Assembly: GCA_022316685.1 (NCBI GenBank)
Contig: JAKJHU010000063.1
Location: forward strand, 1-64,000
Direction: 5' to 3'
Source: Progne subis subis
Taxonomy: Eukaryota > Chordata > Aves > Passeriformes > Hirundinidae
DNA length: 64,000 bases
A program made the position numbers and the translations under genes. Positions 32,712 to 46,132 of this stretch are shown one piece after another (positions within the stretch are counted from its first letter, which is position 1; each line of letters starts with the position of its first letter). Below the pieces are notes generated by a model, which had not been told where the DNA came from, ran no database searches, and worked only from the letters and a program-made list of their open reading frames with translations.

Positions 32712-35310
32712 AAAATCTTAGGTGAGTCATTGTTATCTGATCTTTCAAGTATGGTTTTATCACCTTGTAGCTAGAGAAACAAAACAGGAAACTTCACTTT
32801 GCAAGCATAGTCATCTTTCAAATCTGCATTTTTTCCCATATGTAAGAACTTCCTGATATTTGACGGCAAAAAGAGAGCAGCCAACATCTCAGACTTAGGG
32901 AGACTTAGGGAGAGCTAATGGATTCTGTTACGCCATAATAATTCATTTTCAAATTGCAAAAATGTCTCCTTCAATGCAATATTCAAACACAGGGACTGAA
33001 ATTCTCTGAAAAAAAGCAATGAGCACATGACAGTAAGACTTGGTATGAAAAATGAAGGGGATATTTATAAATATTTGACACCATAGCAGAAAATAGGGGT
33101 CTTTTAAAATCATCTGGGCCATAGAAAGTCAGATTTAGATATGTAAATATTAGGAAAATGCAAAAAATGCATATTGCTAGCAGAATGCAGGAAATCTTAG
33201 GATCTACAATTTAAAACTATGGAAAAAAATCTGCATAGAAAAATGTATAAGAATGTGTAATTTGAACTGATCCATAAGGTTGTTATATTAACAGCTGCTA
33301 TTAAGTACAACAATGCTCAGGGCCAATTTTTGTTGTTAGCGCTGAATATTGACATTCATTGTGCACATTTTTCTGAAGTGCTGAAGGGAACCAAACCCCT
33401 GTTTTCCAAGGTACTGAACCAGCATGTAGAGCATTCCCAACCCTGTAGATGTCAATAATTCTATATATTTTAACAAAGATCCTAACTCCAAAGTTGAGGT
33501 AATGCAGTATTTATAATTACTTGGAAGTGTTTCAGAGCTATATTTCACCTTTTGTAGTGTTGGGCTGCACCTCTGAGTGGAGGGTTTGTTCATTTACTGC
33601 TGTCATCAGCCCTGAGCGGTGAAAAGTCTTGAGGAGGTTGAAGAGCCCACCTCGTACCTGTTTATTCGATCATGAGACTGTGTTGGGAAAATACTTAAAT
33701 GTCACTTCACTGGCACTGCTTGCAAACTTAACTGATAGGTGGACCAAAATAATGGAAACTGAGATTTCCTGGGAAAAAGTAACTAGGAATATGATGCAGC
33801 AAGGACTACAGAAAGAACACTAATTTGCAAGAATTTCCTCTCCTAAAGGACAACAGGCAGCCTGGATGGGAGATTTCTCCATCCAACATTTGATTAGTAA
33901 CTGCAAGGAGCAGTGTGACCTTGGTTCCTACCACAATACTTTACAGAAGTTAGCTTCCCTTTGTTTGAAGTATTGGATGGTTTCTTTCTGCTTGTGACTT
34001 AGGAAATCTTAGAAAATTTATTAGAGGTTGAAGCCAAAAGCAGTGATTACAAATCTAAGAGTAAATAATAATTTTGAAAGTGAACTTTGGAAATTTGCAT
34101 ATCATTTCATTTTATGATTTGTTCCATCAAATGCTGATCCCACTGCAACAGAACTCGGCTTTTGCTCTCTTCTGTGGCAGGACACACTGAAATATTTTTC
34201 TTACTGTCAGTAATTAATGAAAGAGTAGATATGTTGAAATCACAGTTACGTTTCAGTTTAAACCAGAAAAATCAACTCAGTTATTTATCTGAATCTAACT
34301 GAGACAGTTGACTTCATATGTTGGATCTCAAACAATGTTAAAACAACTGAGAGAATGCATTCATGCAAACCAAGGGAGCAGTTATTGTGGTTTAATTGTC
34401 TTCAGGAGCAGCAATAATCATCTGGAATTCAAATGTGGTGCTTGTGGGCTCAGTTTTGGCCTTTTGGGGAAAGGCACGTTTTAGCAGTCACAAAAATAAT
34501 TGTCTGGTTTTTGATGCTGTATAAAGACTAGAGATTTTTAACTGATAATTTATTCCTGATCTTTGAATGCTGGACTTCATCCTATAATTGCTGACTGATA
34601 ATTGTTTCCAATCCCAACAGGTCAAAATGCTTATGTTATTTTCAAGAGTAGCTGCAGACGGAAAAAAAAAAGAAAAAAGGAACTGCTTTTATCTTCAAAT
34701 GAGTTGGTGTATTTTGCAAAGGAAGAACATTACACAGTAACTACTCATTTGAGAAGTAATTAACCTTCTTAAGCTATTTGCATTATTAATGTACTAGTTA
34801 TCATAATGTCCTAATGTATCTACATTTCCATTAATGTTTTCTTCACTAAACAAATAAAAGTGGATCGAGTAAAGAGATGACATTTGTTTAATTGTTCATC
34901 AGAATTCTCTTCTTCCCCTAATCCAAAGCCCTGATAGTTTGTTAAATAGAAGCCCTTAAATGGATACCATTTCATGATAGGTTTTGAATCTAATTATATC
35001 AAGTGTCATAGCGTTATTTATTTAAAAGGCTTTTCAAGATGACTGTACAAGGGGAAAGATCTGTTTTCTTCCTTTTAAAGTGCTTAAAATATTCTATTAA
35101 GTTCTTCTAATTCATTTAGCTCTTTAACAAATGCCCTCAATCAAGTTTAATTTTAGAATCCTATCAAAGGTTTCCTGTAACTGTAGCTTTGTAAAACCGT
35201 GTATTGCTACTGCTTCTCGCCTTTATGAAAAGGTCTCCTAAAGCAGTATCAGCATAACTCTGAAAACCTTGGCATGGTTTGCAAATATTGGAGAGAAGAT
35301 AGGTTGCCAC

Positions 35311-35412
35311 AAAAAAAAAAAAAAAAAAAAAAAAAAAACCAACAACAAAAAAAAAAAACCCAAACAAACAAACAAAACCCCACCAAACAAACAACAAAAA
35401 CCAAACACATGA
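35311..35412. repeat. Poly(A) run and A/C-only tract
   Basis: 28 A at 35311-35338, then A/C-only sequence with (CAAA)n to about 35412. Confidence 0.9.
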
Positions 35413-38187
35413 CCAAAGCAGTCATGTAATTAAATAAGTTTCTCCTTAATTGAAAGACACCAGGTAAACACAAAATTTCAGGTCCATGCAAAACGTGTTT
35501 ACACTTTGGTGAGGGAAGAAACTCAGTGTATTAGGATGCGTAATTGCCTTAAACTGGGTCTTCTCCAGCTTTCTGCCATACAAGGAGGGAGAAAGAAGAG
35601 CCTAAAGCCCACGGAGCACACAGACATAGCAGGGCTGCTGCATCAACACATCTGTGGGACAGGAGCAAGCAGAAGCTCTTATCTACCTGCCTTATTTCAC
35701 AACAGTTTAATTTCTTGAGCAAGAAATTAGATATTCAATTATGACTAAAGAAAAACTAGGAAAAAAATAGAAGAAAAAAAAAGTAATTCAGAATTTTATC
35801 AATTTTTATTGATAGCCAAGAAGTCTTTTGCTTTGAGAAGTTAAAACTAATGATTAACAACTTTTGAAAATAGAATATAAAGGGTGTTTTCAACAGCACA
35901 TAAACACCTGTCCCCCAAAATGATCCTACTACAAAGATGTGTTAGTGATACACTCACCCTTCATTGGAGACACTGCTGGACACTTCACCCAGCTCTATTT
36001 CCATCACCTACCGTTTCATTTCTTATGAATCCCTAGAGCTTCCAGAGGACAAAAGAGAAAGAGAATTCAGGTGTCTCTAATCATTCTATAAAGTCCTGTT
36101 CTAGATTTCCCCCGAAAAAGCTCAGTTAACTCTAAACCAAAAAAGCATGCTTGTTCTTCTTATTTACAGGTGGGTTTTTTTCCTTTTTTATATGGGCTTA
36201 TAGCATTAACAGAAATGCTTTTAAGCATGAGCAGCCTTCTCCTTGGGACAATAGAGCATTTAATGAGCCCTGGTCAATAAGCCTGACTTAAACAAAAATC
36301 CCCACAATTTGTGAGGGTTGCATCTTCAGATCATTGGGTGATCCTTACAGTTCACTCCAGGCCTTTTCTTATTATTGCTTTTTTTCCAGAGTCTTGACTT
36401 TAACTGACGTTTCCCAAATTGCTCCTCGAGGTTCTATATTGAAATTGGAGCAGTTTTGCTGATATATACCTGTTAAATCATCCTTTCAGAATGACACACA
36501 TTATACCACACATAATGGTGAAAGCTGGATGAAATAATCTTTATTTTCTTAATATTTTGAGTCCTTGCTTGCTTTGAAATCCAAATACTTGTTTTAATTC
36601 TCAAATCAGCGCCTGTGAGCATCACACTTAACATCATATTTTTCAGCGCTCCAGATTTGTTCATAATCTCATATGCAACTATGAAATGCAGCCAGAGGGA
36701 CTCCCAACTTTAGGAAAACCAACACAGAATTGAATGTGTGTCTGTGGTTTGTTCTGGGTTTTTTTATTAAGTATTTTAACATTGACAAAAAGAAACAAGT
36801 CGGATAGAATCTACATGTATCTGATAAACTGCTCCAAGTATTTTAACTGTAGTAGGTGTGTGCATCAGAACATTTCATTTTTCAAGTTATAAATCTTTGG
36901 GGTTTTAGCTGCCATGTTGCATATAAATTTAAAAATTTTTGGTCATTATTATCTATTCCTTCAAGTTCTGAGCAAATGCCACTCCCCAGAAGATTTGAAC
37001 TGGAGGCTGATGCTCTAGTTGTCATGTTTGAATGTTACCCTGTGGGGAAAAAGACAGCAGGTTTCTTCAATAACCTTAGCTACTCTTTACCTCTCAGCTT
37101 TAAACAGTTGCATATAAAAGTGTTGAACTCTTCAGCAAGGGAAAGATGCTCTTTCCAACTCTGTCTCATGTGAATCTACTTGTCAACTGATACTAGAAAT
37201 ATGCCAGTGCTAAAACACTATTGCAAACTGTGCTGGTAGCAATTGTGGGTATCAGTTTTAAATCTCTGTGGCCATGAATGAACAAATCATTTGGGAGAGC
37301 ATGTTATTTGAACCCCTGCTAATTATTGCTTAACAGGTCTGCAAAGATTGGTGATTGCTTCCCTGTTTTCCTTCTCAAACTTCCGCAGTTGCCTTTTAGT
37401 TTCACAGCTTCACCTTTTTTGGATCACACAGGAATCAAAAGTCTGTTACACCCTTAGGACATCTGTTCTTGCAGTGATTTTTACCTTGACTATAACTTTG
37501 CAATTATCTTCTAAAACTGCCACTAAACTATCCTGCCTAAGCTGCAAATATCAAAAAGGTATTTTAAATTATATTGCTAAATTTATAGGCAGGCTTTAGT
37601 GTCTAGGGTTAAAAATAATTTATTTATCATAATAGTCTGAAAGAATCTAAGTTCCATTTGGCCAGTTAATGGTGCATCCTCTTTTGTAGGTTAATATTGA
37701 AATAATGTAGAGAAATAGCAGCATTTTACAACTTCCCCAGCAATTTGTGGAAGAAATCCTATTGCAGAAGAGAAAGCAATGGCTGGAGTATTCTGAAGCC
37801 TGCTGATGACAAGAGACTAACCAAAGTCTTGCTGGGGGGTAACTTCTGTTTATTAGAAGGCACAGAAGAATTAGGTGTTAAGAGTAAGATTGAATTAACC
37901 TTCACATCTGCCACAGCTCTGGAGCCGGCTCCAAGCTCCCTGTGATGGTTTGTCCAGTCCTTGGCATGGCTCTGTAATTTAGATGTCTGCAGAGATAGGA
38001 ACTGAATCAGAGTATCTCAAACCATATTTTGCACCATGGCATTAATTCTCCAAATGATCAGATCTCAGGCTTGTTAGACTTCCATTGGAAAGACCCATAT
38101 GGAAAAAGAGACTCATGGACTTTTTTGCATCCCCATGATTTCACCCTTCCTCCTTCAAGTCATACTGGCAACCTGTGATGGACGTAA

Positions 38188-38188
<1 letters not shown>

Positions 38189-38222
<34 letters not shown>
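38189..38222. repeat. (TTA)n microsatellite
   Basis: About eleven uninterrupted TTA units. Confidence 0.93.
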
Positions 38223-38223
<1 letters not shown>

Positions 38224-39741
38224 CTCCAGTCACAACCATGCCAACAAGTGTTTGGCCCTAAATAATTGATTTGGATTTTGGTGGCAGTTGTCATAAGAAT
38301 GGAAGGCTGTGACACTGCATTAAAAAGAAGGGAAGAATGGAGAGTGGCCTGAACTTCAAATGCACACCAATATTATATAGTTTCCATGAAAACTATTCAG
38401 ACCCTTCCAACAAGGGTCATAAATCCTTGCATCTCAACTTAACTACATCATAAATGAAACTGCTACTTAACTCATAACATAATTTCCTCCCCCTGAAATC
38501 CAATCATTTTGAGATTTATAACTGGCAAAATATCTGTGTAACTTAGGAAATATCAAGTATTTGCACAAAGGAAAACAAACACATTGTCTCAGAACTTACT
38601 TACTAGAACTGAGATACAAGTTCAAATTAATTTCACAATAGCGTTAGATCAACATTTTTAATTCAGAACCTCATCTTCAGATATCCTGTCTTTCAGAATC
38701 TCTTACAACAATAGTAACAGGGATAATATAACTGCTTACTACCACTGCAGAGTAAAACCAAGCCCTCTGTATTTGATCGGATTATTTCCTCCATCATATA
38801 CAACACAAAAATCTCTGGGATCTGAGGCACCTGTTGCTGATGGAAAAACTGAGGCAGATTATTTTTGAATTAATTAGGAGGACACTCAGTCAGAACACAA
38901 CATCTTTTGGATTTACATTACCAGGCATGAAAAGAGGAGGAGTTTCTACACTGAAGCTTGTCATTATACAAGCAGTATCAAAGCTCTGCTAGAAAGGCTC
39001 TGAAAGTTATACTAGAAGGGACCTGATGAAATGTTGATACCATCCTGATTCCCCTTTAGGGTGAGTGCAATTGTCAGTAAAGAACTTTCTGTTACTTTCT
39101 GTGCCTCAGTTTTTCTTTTTTATGTACCAAGTGGAGAAGGGTTACTGGAGACACTTAACATGTTATTTCCCGGTTTTCTCCCTAATTTTGTTCTGAATTA
39201 ATTCCATGTCAGAGTCTTCCATTTTCACACATCCAAATAAATTTCATCAAAGGTAGTAGCAGGACAAAGAGGAAATAGAAATTCAGTTGAATTTCCAGCT
39301 GTGTACCTGAAGATTCAAATGATGAAACATTGCTTTAGGAGCACTGCAAATGTTGTTCAGTCAAATTGAGATAAAAGATATGCCTTGTATTATCTATCAA
39401 TCTAATATTATTTAATCCAATCCAATTTAGGGATACAATGAAAAGGACATCTGCATTGATCCTGACTCTCTAGGAAGCATCGATTTAGAAAGTATGTAAT
39501 TTTCTGTCATCATACTTGGGGATAAAGTTCTGAACTGTTCTCTGTAAATCACTGTAGGTATACTACTTTATGAGTTGCAATTCTTTGCTTAATAACATGG
39601 TGCTCTGAGAATTACAGGTGGTGTAATGTGAACCTAATAAATTTGTTTTCTTTGTACAGATAAACTAGGCCAGTTTATCTGGAAGGGACTCCTTGTACTC
39701 TGGTATTCCAGTTTTCCTGAGTGCGAACATCATATATTTGC

Positions 39742-40403
39742 TGTCGGGTTGGTCCTAATGTACTGTTCAGTTGTTGGAGTCCAGGTCATTCCTTGGCTGC
39801 CCTGGAGGGTCAGAGACCTGGGCAGGGGGGTCTGGGACCCCAGCCCAGAGCTCAGAGGGACATTGGCTTTGATCTCGTCCATGGGAGAGGCTTCCTGCAC
39901 TGCGAGAGGGTTTGCAGGCCACAAGAGTGGTTAGTATATCACAGGGTGAGAAAACAGTAAGTTTAGATTTCTAGCATTGAAGTGAATGGGGGCAAGATGG
40001 AGGATTTGGGGCATTGTCTCCTTCTTCTTCTTTCTTCTTCCCTCACTCCATTTCTGCAGTGACGTTGGCACAAAGCAGTTTAATGGGGATTGGGTCAGAG
40101 TAGAGCTGACCTTTTTAGAAACAGTGATAGGCATTGGCAATTAATAGTAAATAAAGAATACGTAGCAATTAGTATAGAAGATAAAGGACAGCCCTGGGCG
40201 GGAGGAGTCGTCAGATGCCCGAGCAGCTGCAAACATCTCTCGTGGGGCGCTGAGAAAATTGTAAGATAAGAACAATAAATGAAACATGCAACCTTGAAAG
40301 ATCAGAACCCGAAGACTCCGGCTCTTTCATTCGTTTGGCTCAGAGCTTTGCAGAGGGCAAAAAGGACTCTAAAACCACCTGAATGCCGGGGAACAACCCA
40401 ACA
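39742..40403 (+). mobile_element. Solo LTR of a retroviral element, 662 bp
   Basis: It starts TGTCGGGTTG and ends CAACCCAACA, which are near-perfect inverted termini as expected for an LTR. Inside, in + order, are a TATA-like region 'gtatagaagataaaggac' near 40.17 kb and an AATAAA at about 40,275 (aacaataaatgaaa), followed by a U5-like part. The text is of a type common in songbird genomes. No internal viral sequence follows. The flanks TTTGC and TTCAG do not match, so no target duplication is seen. Confidence 0.75.
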
Positions 40404-43400
40404 TTCAGTGACAGAGGTGTTTGGGCTTGTGTGATAACGAGGATAGAAAACTATAAAATAACAGTTCCTTTTCTCTTTTTTTTTCTCCAGCAGGTGCATC
40501 TTTTTCAAGATCCCTATTTCATACATATGAATATTGGCAGACTTAGCATGTTAATGTTCCGGACTTTGAAATTACTGTATTCTTGTCCATAGCAATAAAC
40601 TTTTAACCTTCTCTGACAGCAGCTGTACTAACCTGTACAACGGGGAGAGGATGTAGAAAGGAAAAAGTATTCTCCAAGTTTGAATCACTTCAGATTAATT
40701 GTTGTTACTATTTTTCTTGGCTATCCTCAGAGGTTTTATTTCAGTTGCTGAGGAAAAAAATCTCAACTATCTCCTCCCCAAACAACCATTATTCTGGTCT
40801 ATGAATAATGTAATGTAATGTCAAAAAACAAAACCCCAAAGATAAGCCACAACACCTATCTTCTTGATATCTTCTGGACATGAGCTGCATTTGGGAATAT
40901 ACTTTGTACTGGAATTAAAGCTGTCATCTTTGAAATGTCTGCAGATCTTTAAGCATTGATGGATTGCTATAGTGTTTGCATATAATGCATATGAGATGAT
41001 CAGACAGTGCAAAACATTTCCAAGTCTAGGCTGATGTCCCCATCTTTCTTGTCTTTCCTTCTATGGAGAGTAAAAAATAAACAGAATGTACATAAAAGTA
41101 TAAAAAAAACCCCTCAGATTTCCAGGTGATCATTCAAATGGAAGGGAACCTTAACTTTTAAATCTCACTTTTAAAATTAGATTATGACATGCTAAAGCAA
41201 CTTCATTTGGTAGGTCTCAGTCCCTGTCATGCTTTGAAGATGTCAGGGTTTGTAGCAGTGGTCATGCTTCCGTATGAAAAAAGATGGCCAAAACGACCTT
41301 GTTTTTTTTACAATCCAGACAGAGTATATTTTAATAAATACAGAAAATCTAAGCTACTGGTTTCCTATTTTCTTTTAGTCACCAGTCTCTGATCTGTCAG
41401 TTTTTTGTGACATTCAGCAGCACCTCTGTGCCAAGAATAGCACCAATGTTTCTCAGCAATGCCTCTGTTGTTTTACTGCTCCACCATAATTTGCTTCCAT
41501 ATGACAAGAAATACTTTTAGGTCAGATTCAAAGCTGAGTCAGAGTGATGTTGTGCAAAATTTGTATCTGATTTATAAATCGACATCTTAGGAATTCCTGT
41601 CTGGAAAACTGTTTTGATGGACAGCATTTCATGATAGGACAGATGTAAGCCACATGCATCAGAAGATGAAAAGTAAAGAGCTGACTGCTCCTAACATCTT
41701 TCTTCTAAATGATCTTCTGCTCTCCACGTTAGACTTTCTGCACATAAGCTGCTCGCAATTCTAACAAGGTTATCTGGCAATTTCAGTTCTGATATGATAG
41801 TGATCTGTTCTCACATTACAAACTTACATGAATCCAAAGGGTGCAATGTTGCAAGCCCTCGAGTGTGTTAAATGTGTTTCTGACACGGTGTAACACAGCT
41901 GCCCTCAGTAGCTGTGACAATCTGAACATTTCAGTAGCTCATATGATAGGAGCATTTCAGTATCAGCAGCGCTGAAAATCACTCATCCTTGGCAGAGTGT
42001 GAGCACTGTACTAACAGTGTGTAAATAGGCACAGCACAGGCTCAAACCATGAACAGAGGCACGGTCTGAATGTTGGAGCCTGGAGCGTATCAGGAGTGAG
42101 GCACTGAAGAGAGGGTGGGCAAACAAACTTCCTGCTTGTCTTTTGTTTTCCCCGCTATAGGTCACGTGGGTTTCTCAACTGAAAAGTATCTTCTGCTGAA
42201 TATTGACTCCTGTCACAATGTGTTAGCTATCCAAATCTAGTAAACAAATACCACACTGAGGGGAGCTAGAAATAAATTTATACTGCTTGTGTTACAGGAA
42301 TTAATTTCATCTATATTACAACACCTATCTTTCAGCCAAAGCAGGCTGCCACATAAAGGAAGGAAGTCAAGAACTTTTTTTTTTTTTTTTTTTTTTTTTT
42401 GACTACTTTTTTCCTATTCTTTTGGCTTTCTTTTGTCCTTTTGCCTCATCAAAAATAAATATGGAATGAGATTGGTTTGCTGGTACCTGATGAAAATAAA
42501 TTGAATGAATGTGGAAAGCAGAAAATGAAGTGAAACTTTTTACATGGTAAAATAATTCAACTGTGTTAACCGTGTTATTAGACCTCTTCAAAGAAAACAG
42601 CTGAAAAAGTCACCATGGCTTTCAGAATCCATCATGATACAGAGCAGATACATAAAAACAATAATCCAAAAAATATATTTTTTCTTTGACCACATTAAAA
42701 AAAATGCTAGTGGGAGCAGCAGTTACTGCATTCACCTACTACGTGAAGAGAGTCGTCATATCCATGTGATAAATAAACACCCGCCCACTCAGCCTGAAAT
42801 ACCCACAGGCCCACGTTTGAGCCACCAGTGACATATGCTCTGTATGCCTGACTACTCTGCAGTCAGGTTTTCTTGTGTGCCATAATGATGCATATTAAAG
42901 ATGGGTATCATAAAAGGATTAAAGGAGTCTGTGATGTGCACTGTTTTGTGCTGTGTTCCCTAGCCCAAGGGATTCGTTGGTATAAACTGCTCAGGATCTC
43001 CACGTTTTCCAGATGAGTCACTGAAAACAGTAATGAGAGCATCCTATATGAAACTCAGAATCATGACTGAAGGCTGTGCTGACCTGCAAAATGAATGGTG
43101 CTGGTTTGCACTGTTAGAAACTCCTTGCTCTGTGGAATCCTTTTCTTGACAATGAAGGCTGTTGTTCCTGAGTAACAACAGGCTCACGCTTAGCCAAAAG
43201 GTACCATCATAGCACAGAGTTTCATTTCCACTCAATCACAGTCATTTACATCTCACAAAGCCATTTTGAAAGCTTCCTTAGACATATTTTTTTTTTTTTT
43301 TATCTTATTGCAAACCTATAGTATTTGTTTAAACAATTAAACTTTGTAGACAGGAAGATTTAGAAGTGACCCTCACAGGTGATATTCTTTAAGTTGCTTG

Positions 43401-45278
43401 GAGCTGGTTACTGCATAAAGCAAGCTGCTGAGCTGGATGTCCAAGTCCCAATTATCCCTAAAGATTAGTAGATTATCTGGGTCTCAAGTGCAAAATAAGC
43501 ATTCAAATGTCATGTATTATTCAAAGCGTCAGATATTTCAAGTATGAAAAGACGTAGTTAGCTGCTACTCTAACAAAAAGAGTTTCCTATCTTATGAGAT
43601 GGAGATGATTTAAACAATTTAGAAGTGACTTATAAATCACTTGGGGTGATTTAAACAGAACTCTCCACAGCTCTCCCATAGCTTTCTGAAATATATAAAC
43701 AGTATTTAATCCGTGAGGCCATTTGTAAAGAAAAAATAATTTCTTATGTTCAATAAACAAAAATTCATTTGTTCATTATTTATAAAAGTCATCCTAATTT
43801 CACTTCAATGGAAGTAAGATCAGAACAATATGCTTCTATTTACAATGGAATTTTATAAATCCTTTCCCCTGCTAAGTCATATTTGATGGGATTTTTTAGC
43901 TGTTTCACCTGTACTTTCAGAAGGCAGTCTGCTCAGAATAGTGAATGGCTTTCTCCTAATTCAATAAGCTGTTCAACCACAGAGCATTGACAACTATCTT
44001 TGTGAAATCCAGTATGAATTGACTTGTGAAAGTCAATTAGAATTCAGTATTTGGTTTGAGATTCTTATGCACACAACACCCAGACACATACTGTCTCAAC
44101 ACAGATGTGTGTAGATTTATTTTACCTGCAATTTGTTTATTTACCTTATCACAGAATGAGATCCCTACCAACTTAGGGACAAATTAAATCCATTACCCTT
44201 CAGCACTAGGTGTAGCTTATTCAGTCCTCCGCTGCCATTTGTTAGCAGTCTGCTCATTTCCCGCTTGTAGATAATTGTATTACAATGTGCCATAAACCCA
44301 TAGCAGCAGAAATAGTGTAAATCCATCTCAGTACTTGTTTCCCTTCTTACTAAGGAATCAAGAATTGATTCCTCCACCCCTCTTTGCCGTCCTTTGGCAT
44401 TGGCAACAGCTGCTCCTTGTCACATCTCACGGGCACATAACGAGCATTGATATGGCTGGCACAGGTTCTAGAAGGGCAAAGTGCATAGGGATTTTTGTTG
44501 TCTGGTAAGTAAACTACAGTGGCAGAGTCTAGATTTCCATAGGTAAGAAAAACGGAAACCGAAACAAACAAATGTAAAAAAAGATGGATGGGAACTTTTT
44601 GTTGTCAAGAGACCAGAAAATTAAAAATAAGCAAACAATACGAAAAATCAATCCAGGTACACCTTAGCAGGATTCCTGCCTGAGAAGTTGTGAGACTATT
44701 ATGTTCTCACGCTATTCAAGCCGTCTTTTATTCTCTGGACTGCCCTGTGAGCCACTGCTGTGTTTCTCTACTCTCCATTTCTCTGCTCCAACCTTTTCCC
44801 TGCAGTGTGGCAGAAGAAATTGGAGCATGCTTTGTAGTCATCGTTACCACCCTTGTCTGTTTTGCTTCTGTGTTTTGCAAACAGAAGTGCAGCCCCTCTC
44901 AACACTGTCAAAAACCCAGCTGGAGATGTCTGAATGCATTGCTCAAGTGAGGGAGCAGCAAGGGCAGCCAGGGGCAGTCCCATGCACCCTGGGCATCAGG
45001 GTCTGCCTGAGGAACAGAGCTGGGCCCACCTTTGCATCCCATTATTCAAGGGGGCTAAAAAGGTACTCCTGAAAGGACACCACAGAAAAACATTTCCTAA
45101 ATATATGATAACTATCTCCAGGATTATAAAAAACGATGTTCTTGAAACTCCATCTGTATTCTTCTGGTATCCCCTCCTTCATTTGACTCTGACTGAAAGT
45201 GTAGTATGGAATGCTCTATTATGTTCATAAGATCTGAACACATTATATCAATGTGCAGAAATATGTATTATGTAAAGG
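40404..45278. other. Gene-free stretch up to the GC-rich block
   Basis: AT-rich host DNA without a recognisable gene. It contains T runs at 42375-42400 (26 T) and near 43.29 kb. Base composition changes abruptly shortly after 45,279. Confidence 0.55.
42375..42400. repeat. Poly(T) run, 26 bases
   Basis: Uninterrupted T. It could be the reverse of a poly(A) tail, but I see no retrocopy attached. Confidence 0.9.
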
Positions 45279-45396
45279 CTGTGAAGAGCAGCTTTGGCAT
45301 GTGCCTGAGACTGTGGAGACCAAGCCAAGCACCTGCGGCAGGGGGAGTTCCCCTGCTTCGAGCACAGGTCTGAGCTGGATCATCTCTGCCCAGCTG
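45279..45396. repeat. Left copy of the segmental repeat (unit 1 start)
   Basis: The 118 bases starting CTGTGAAGAGCAGC recur at 52457-52574 with only a few changes near the right end. The bases before both copies are unrelated: AT-rich on the left, GC-rich at 52.4 kb. It marks the left edge of a 7,178-bp unit. Confidence 0.92.
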
Positions 45397-45659
45397 AGAG
45401 CCCCAAAGCTCTCTGGGAGAGCTGTGAATTCAAAGGCCTTTATGCACGCACTAACGCCATCTTCCCTATCTGGTGTGTTTTAACTCCTGGCAAGATGCGT
45501 TTGCCTCTTGCTTGCTGGAAGCTGCCCTGCTCCAGGGCCAGCACCGAGCTGGGCTGTGCGGGCCAGGCCCCATGGAGAGTCCTTCCCTGAGCACTTGGCC
45601 GGCCCGGGTGTTTCCCCGGCTGTCTTAGACACTTCTGGCAAGGGATTCCTTCCAACCTG

Positions 45660-46132
45660 GGGCACTTTGGGCGGGGCGGGGGCGGCCCCTGGGCACGTGG
45701 CAGCATGTCCCAGGGCCCTTTGTGAGTGCCCGAGGGCCCTTTGTGACACGCGCTGACATAGGCGCCGGCGGCGCCGCGGCCGCGCCACAGTGCTCGGAGC
45801 ACGCGACGGGACAGGAGGCGAGAGAGCGGCGCTGTGAGGAGCCCCCGCACAGCCAGCTCGTTCGTGTCTTCCGACCCGGAGCTTTTCCGAGGTGTTCCTC
45901 CTGCGGCTGGCCTCGCGGCCAGGCTGTGGGACTTGCTGGTCTCAATCGTTCACCAGGAGTCTCCTGTCATTGCGGCAGGAGCCCTCGAGACCAGAGTGCA
46001 GGACTTGCTGTCCTGTAGCCTTCCTGAGGCTTCTGTGTCGCAGGTGTCTTCAAGGCGCGACTGCGGCACTCCTTGACTTGGACCTTCCCTGAGGCACCCG
46101 TCTCGAAGGTGCCCTCGAGGTTCAACAGTGGG
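45660..46132 (+). promoter_or_regulatory. GC-rich promoter and 5' untranslated region of the MROH-like gene
   Basis: Overlapping GC boxes (GGGCGGGG and relatives) at 45669-45686, a palindromic E-box CACGTG at 45694-45699, a 14-base direct repeat AGGGCCCTTTGTGA at 45712 and 45733, and dense CpG to about 45.85 kb suggest a TATA-less CpG-island promoter. The stretch 45.85-46.13 kb, with two imperfect repeats of a 'ccttcctgaggc' clause, reads as 5' untranslated sequence. The transcription start is not fixed. Confidence 0.55.

Larger units (their letters stand above)
27391..39741. other. Long AT-rich gene-free stretch
   Basis: No convincing gene. From 29.62 to 33.34 kb there is no open frame of 60 codons on either strand. 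Candidate regulatory or conserved segments are at 28.88-29.12 and 30.88-31.60 kb. Simple repeats (35.31 and 38.19 kb) and short perfect hairpins are listed elsewhere. A weak MIR-like word pair is at 39.09-39.15 kb. Confidence 0.55.

Noticed and set aside
39088..39150. MIR-like SINE fragment (tctgtgcctcagtttttc)
   Set aside because: Only one matching word, which also occurs by chance; too short to call.
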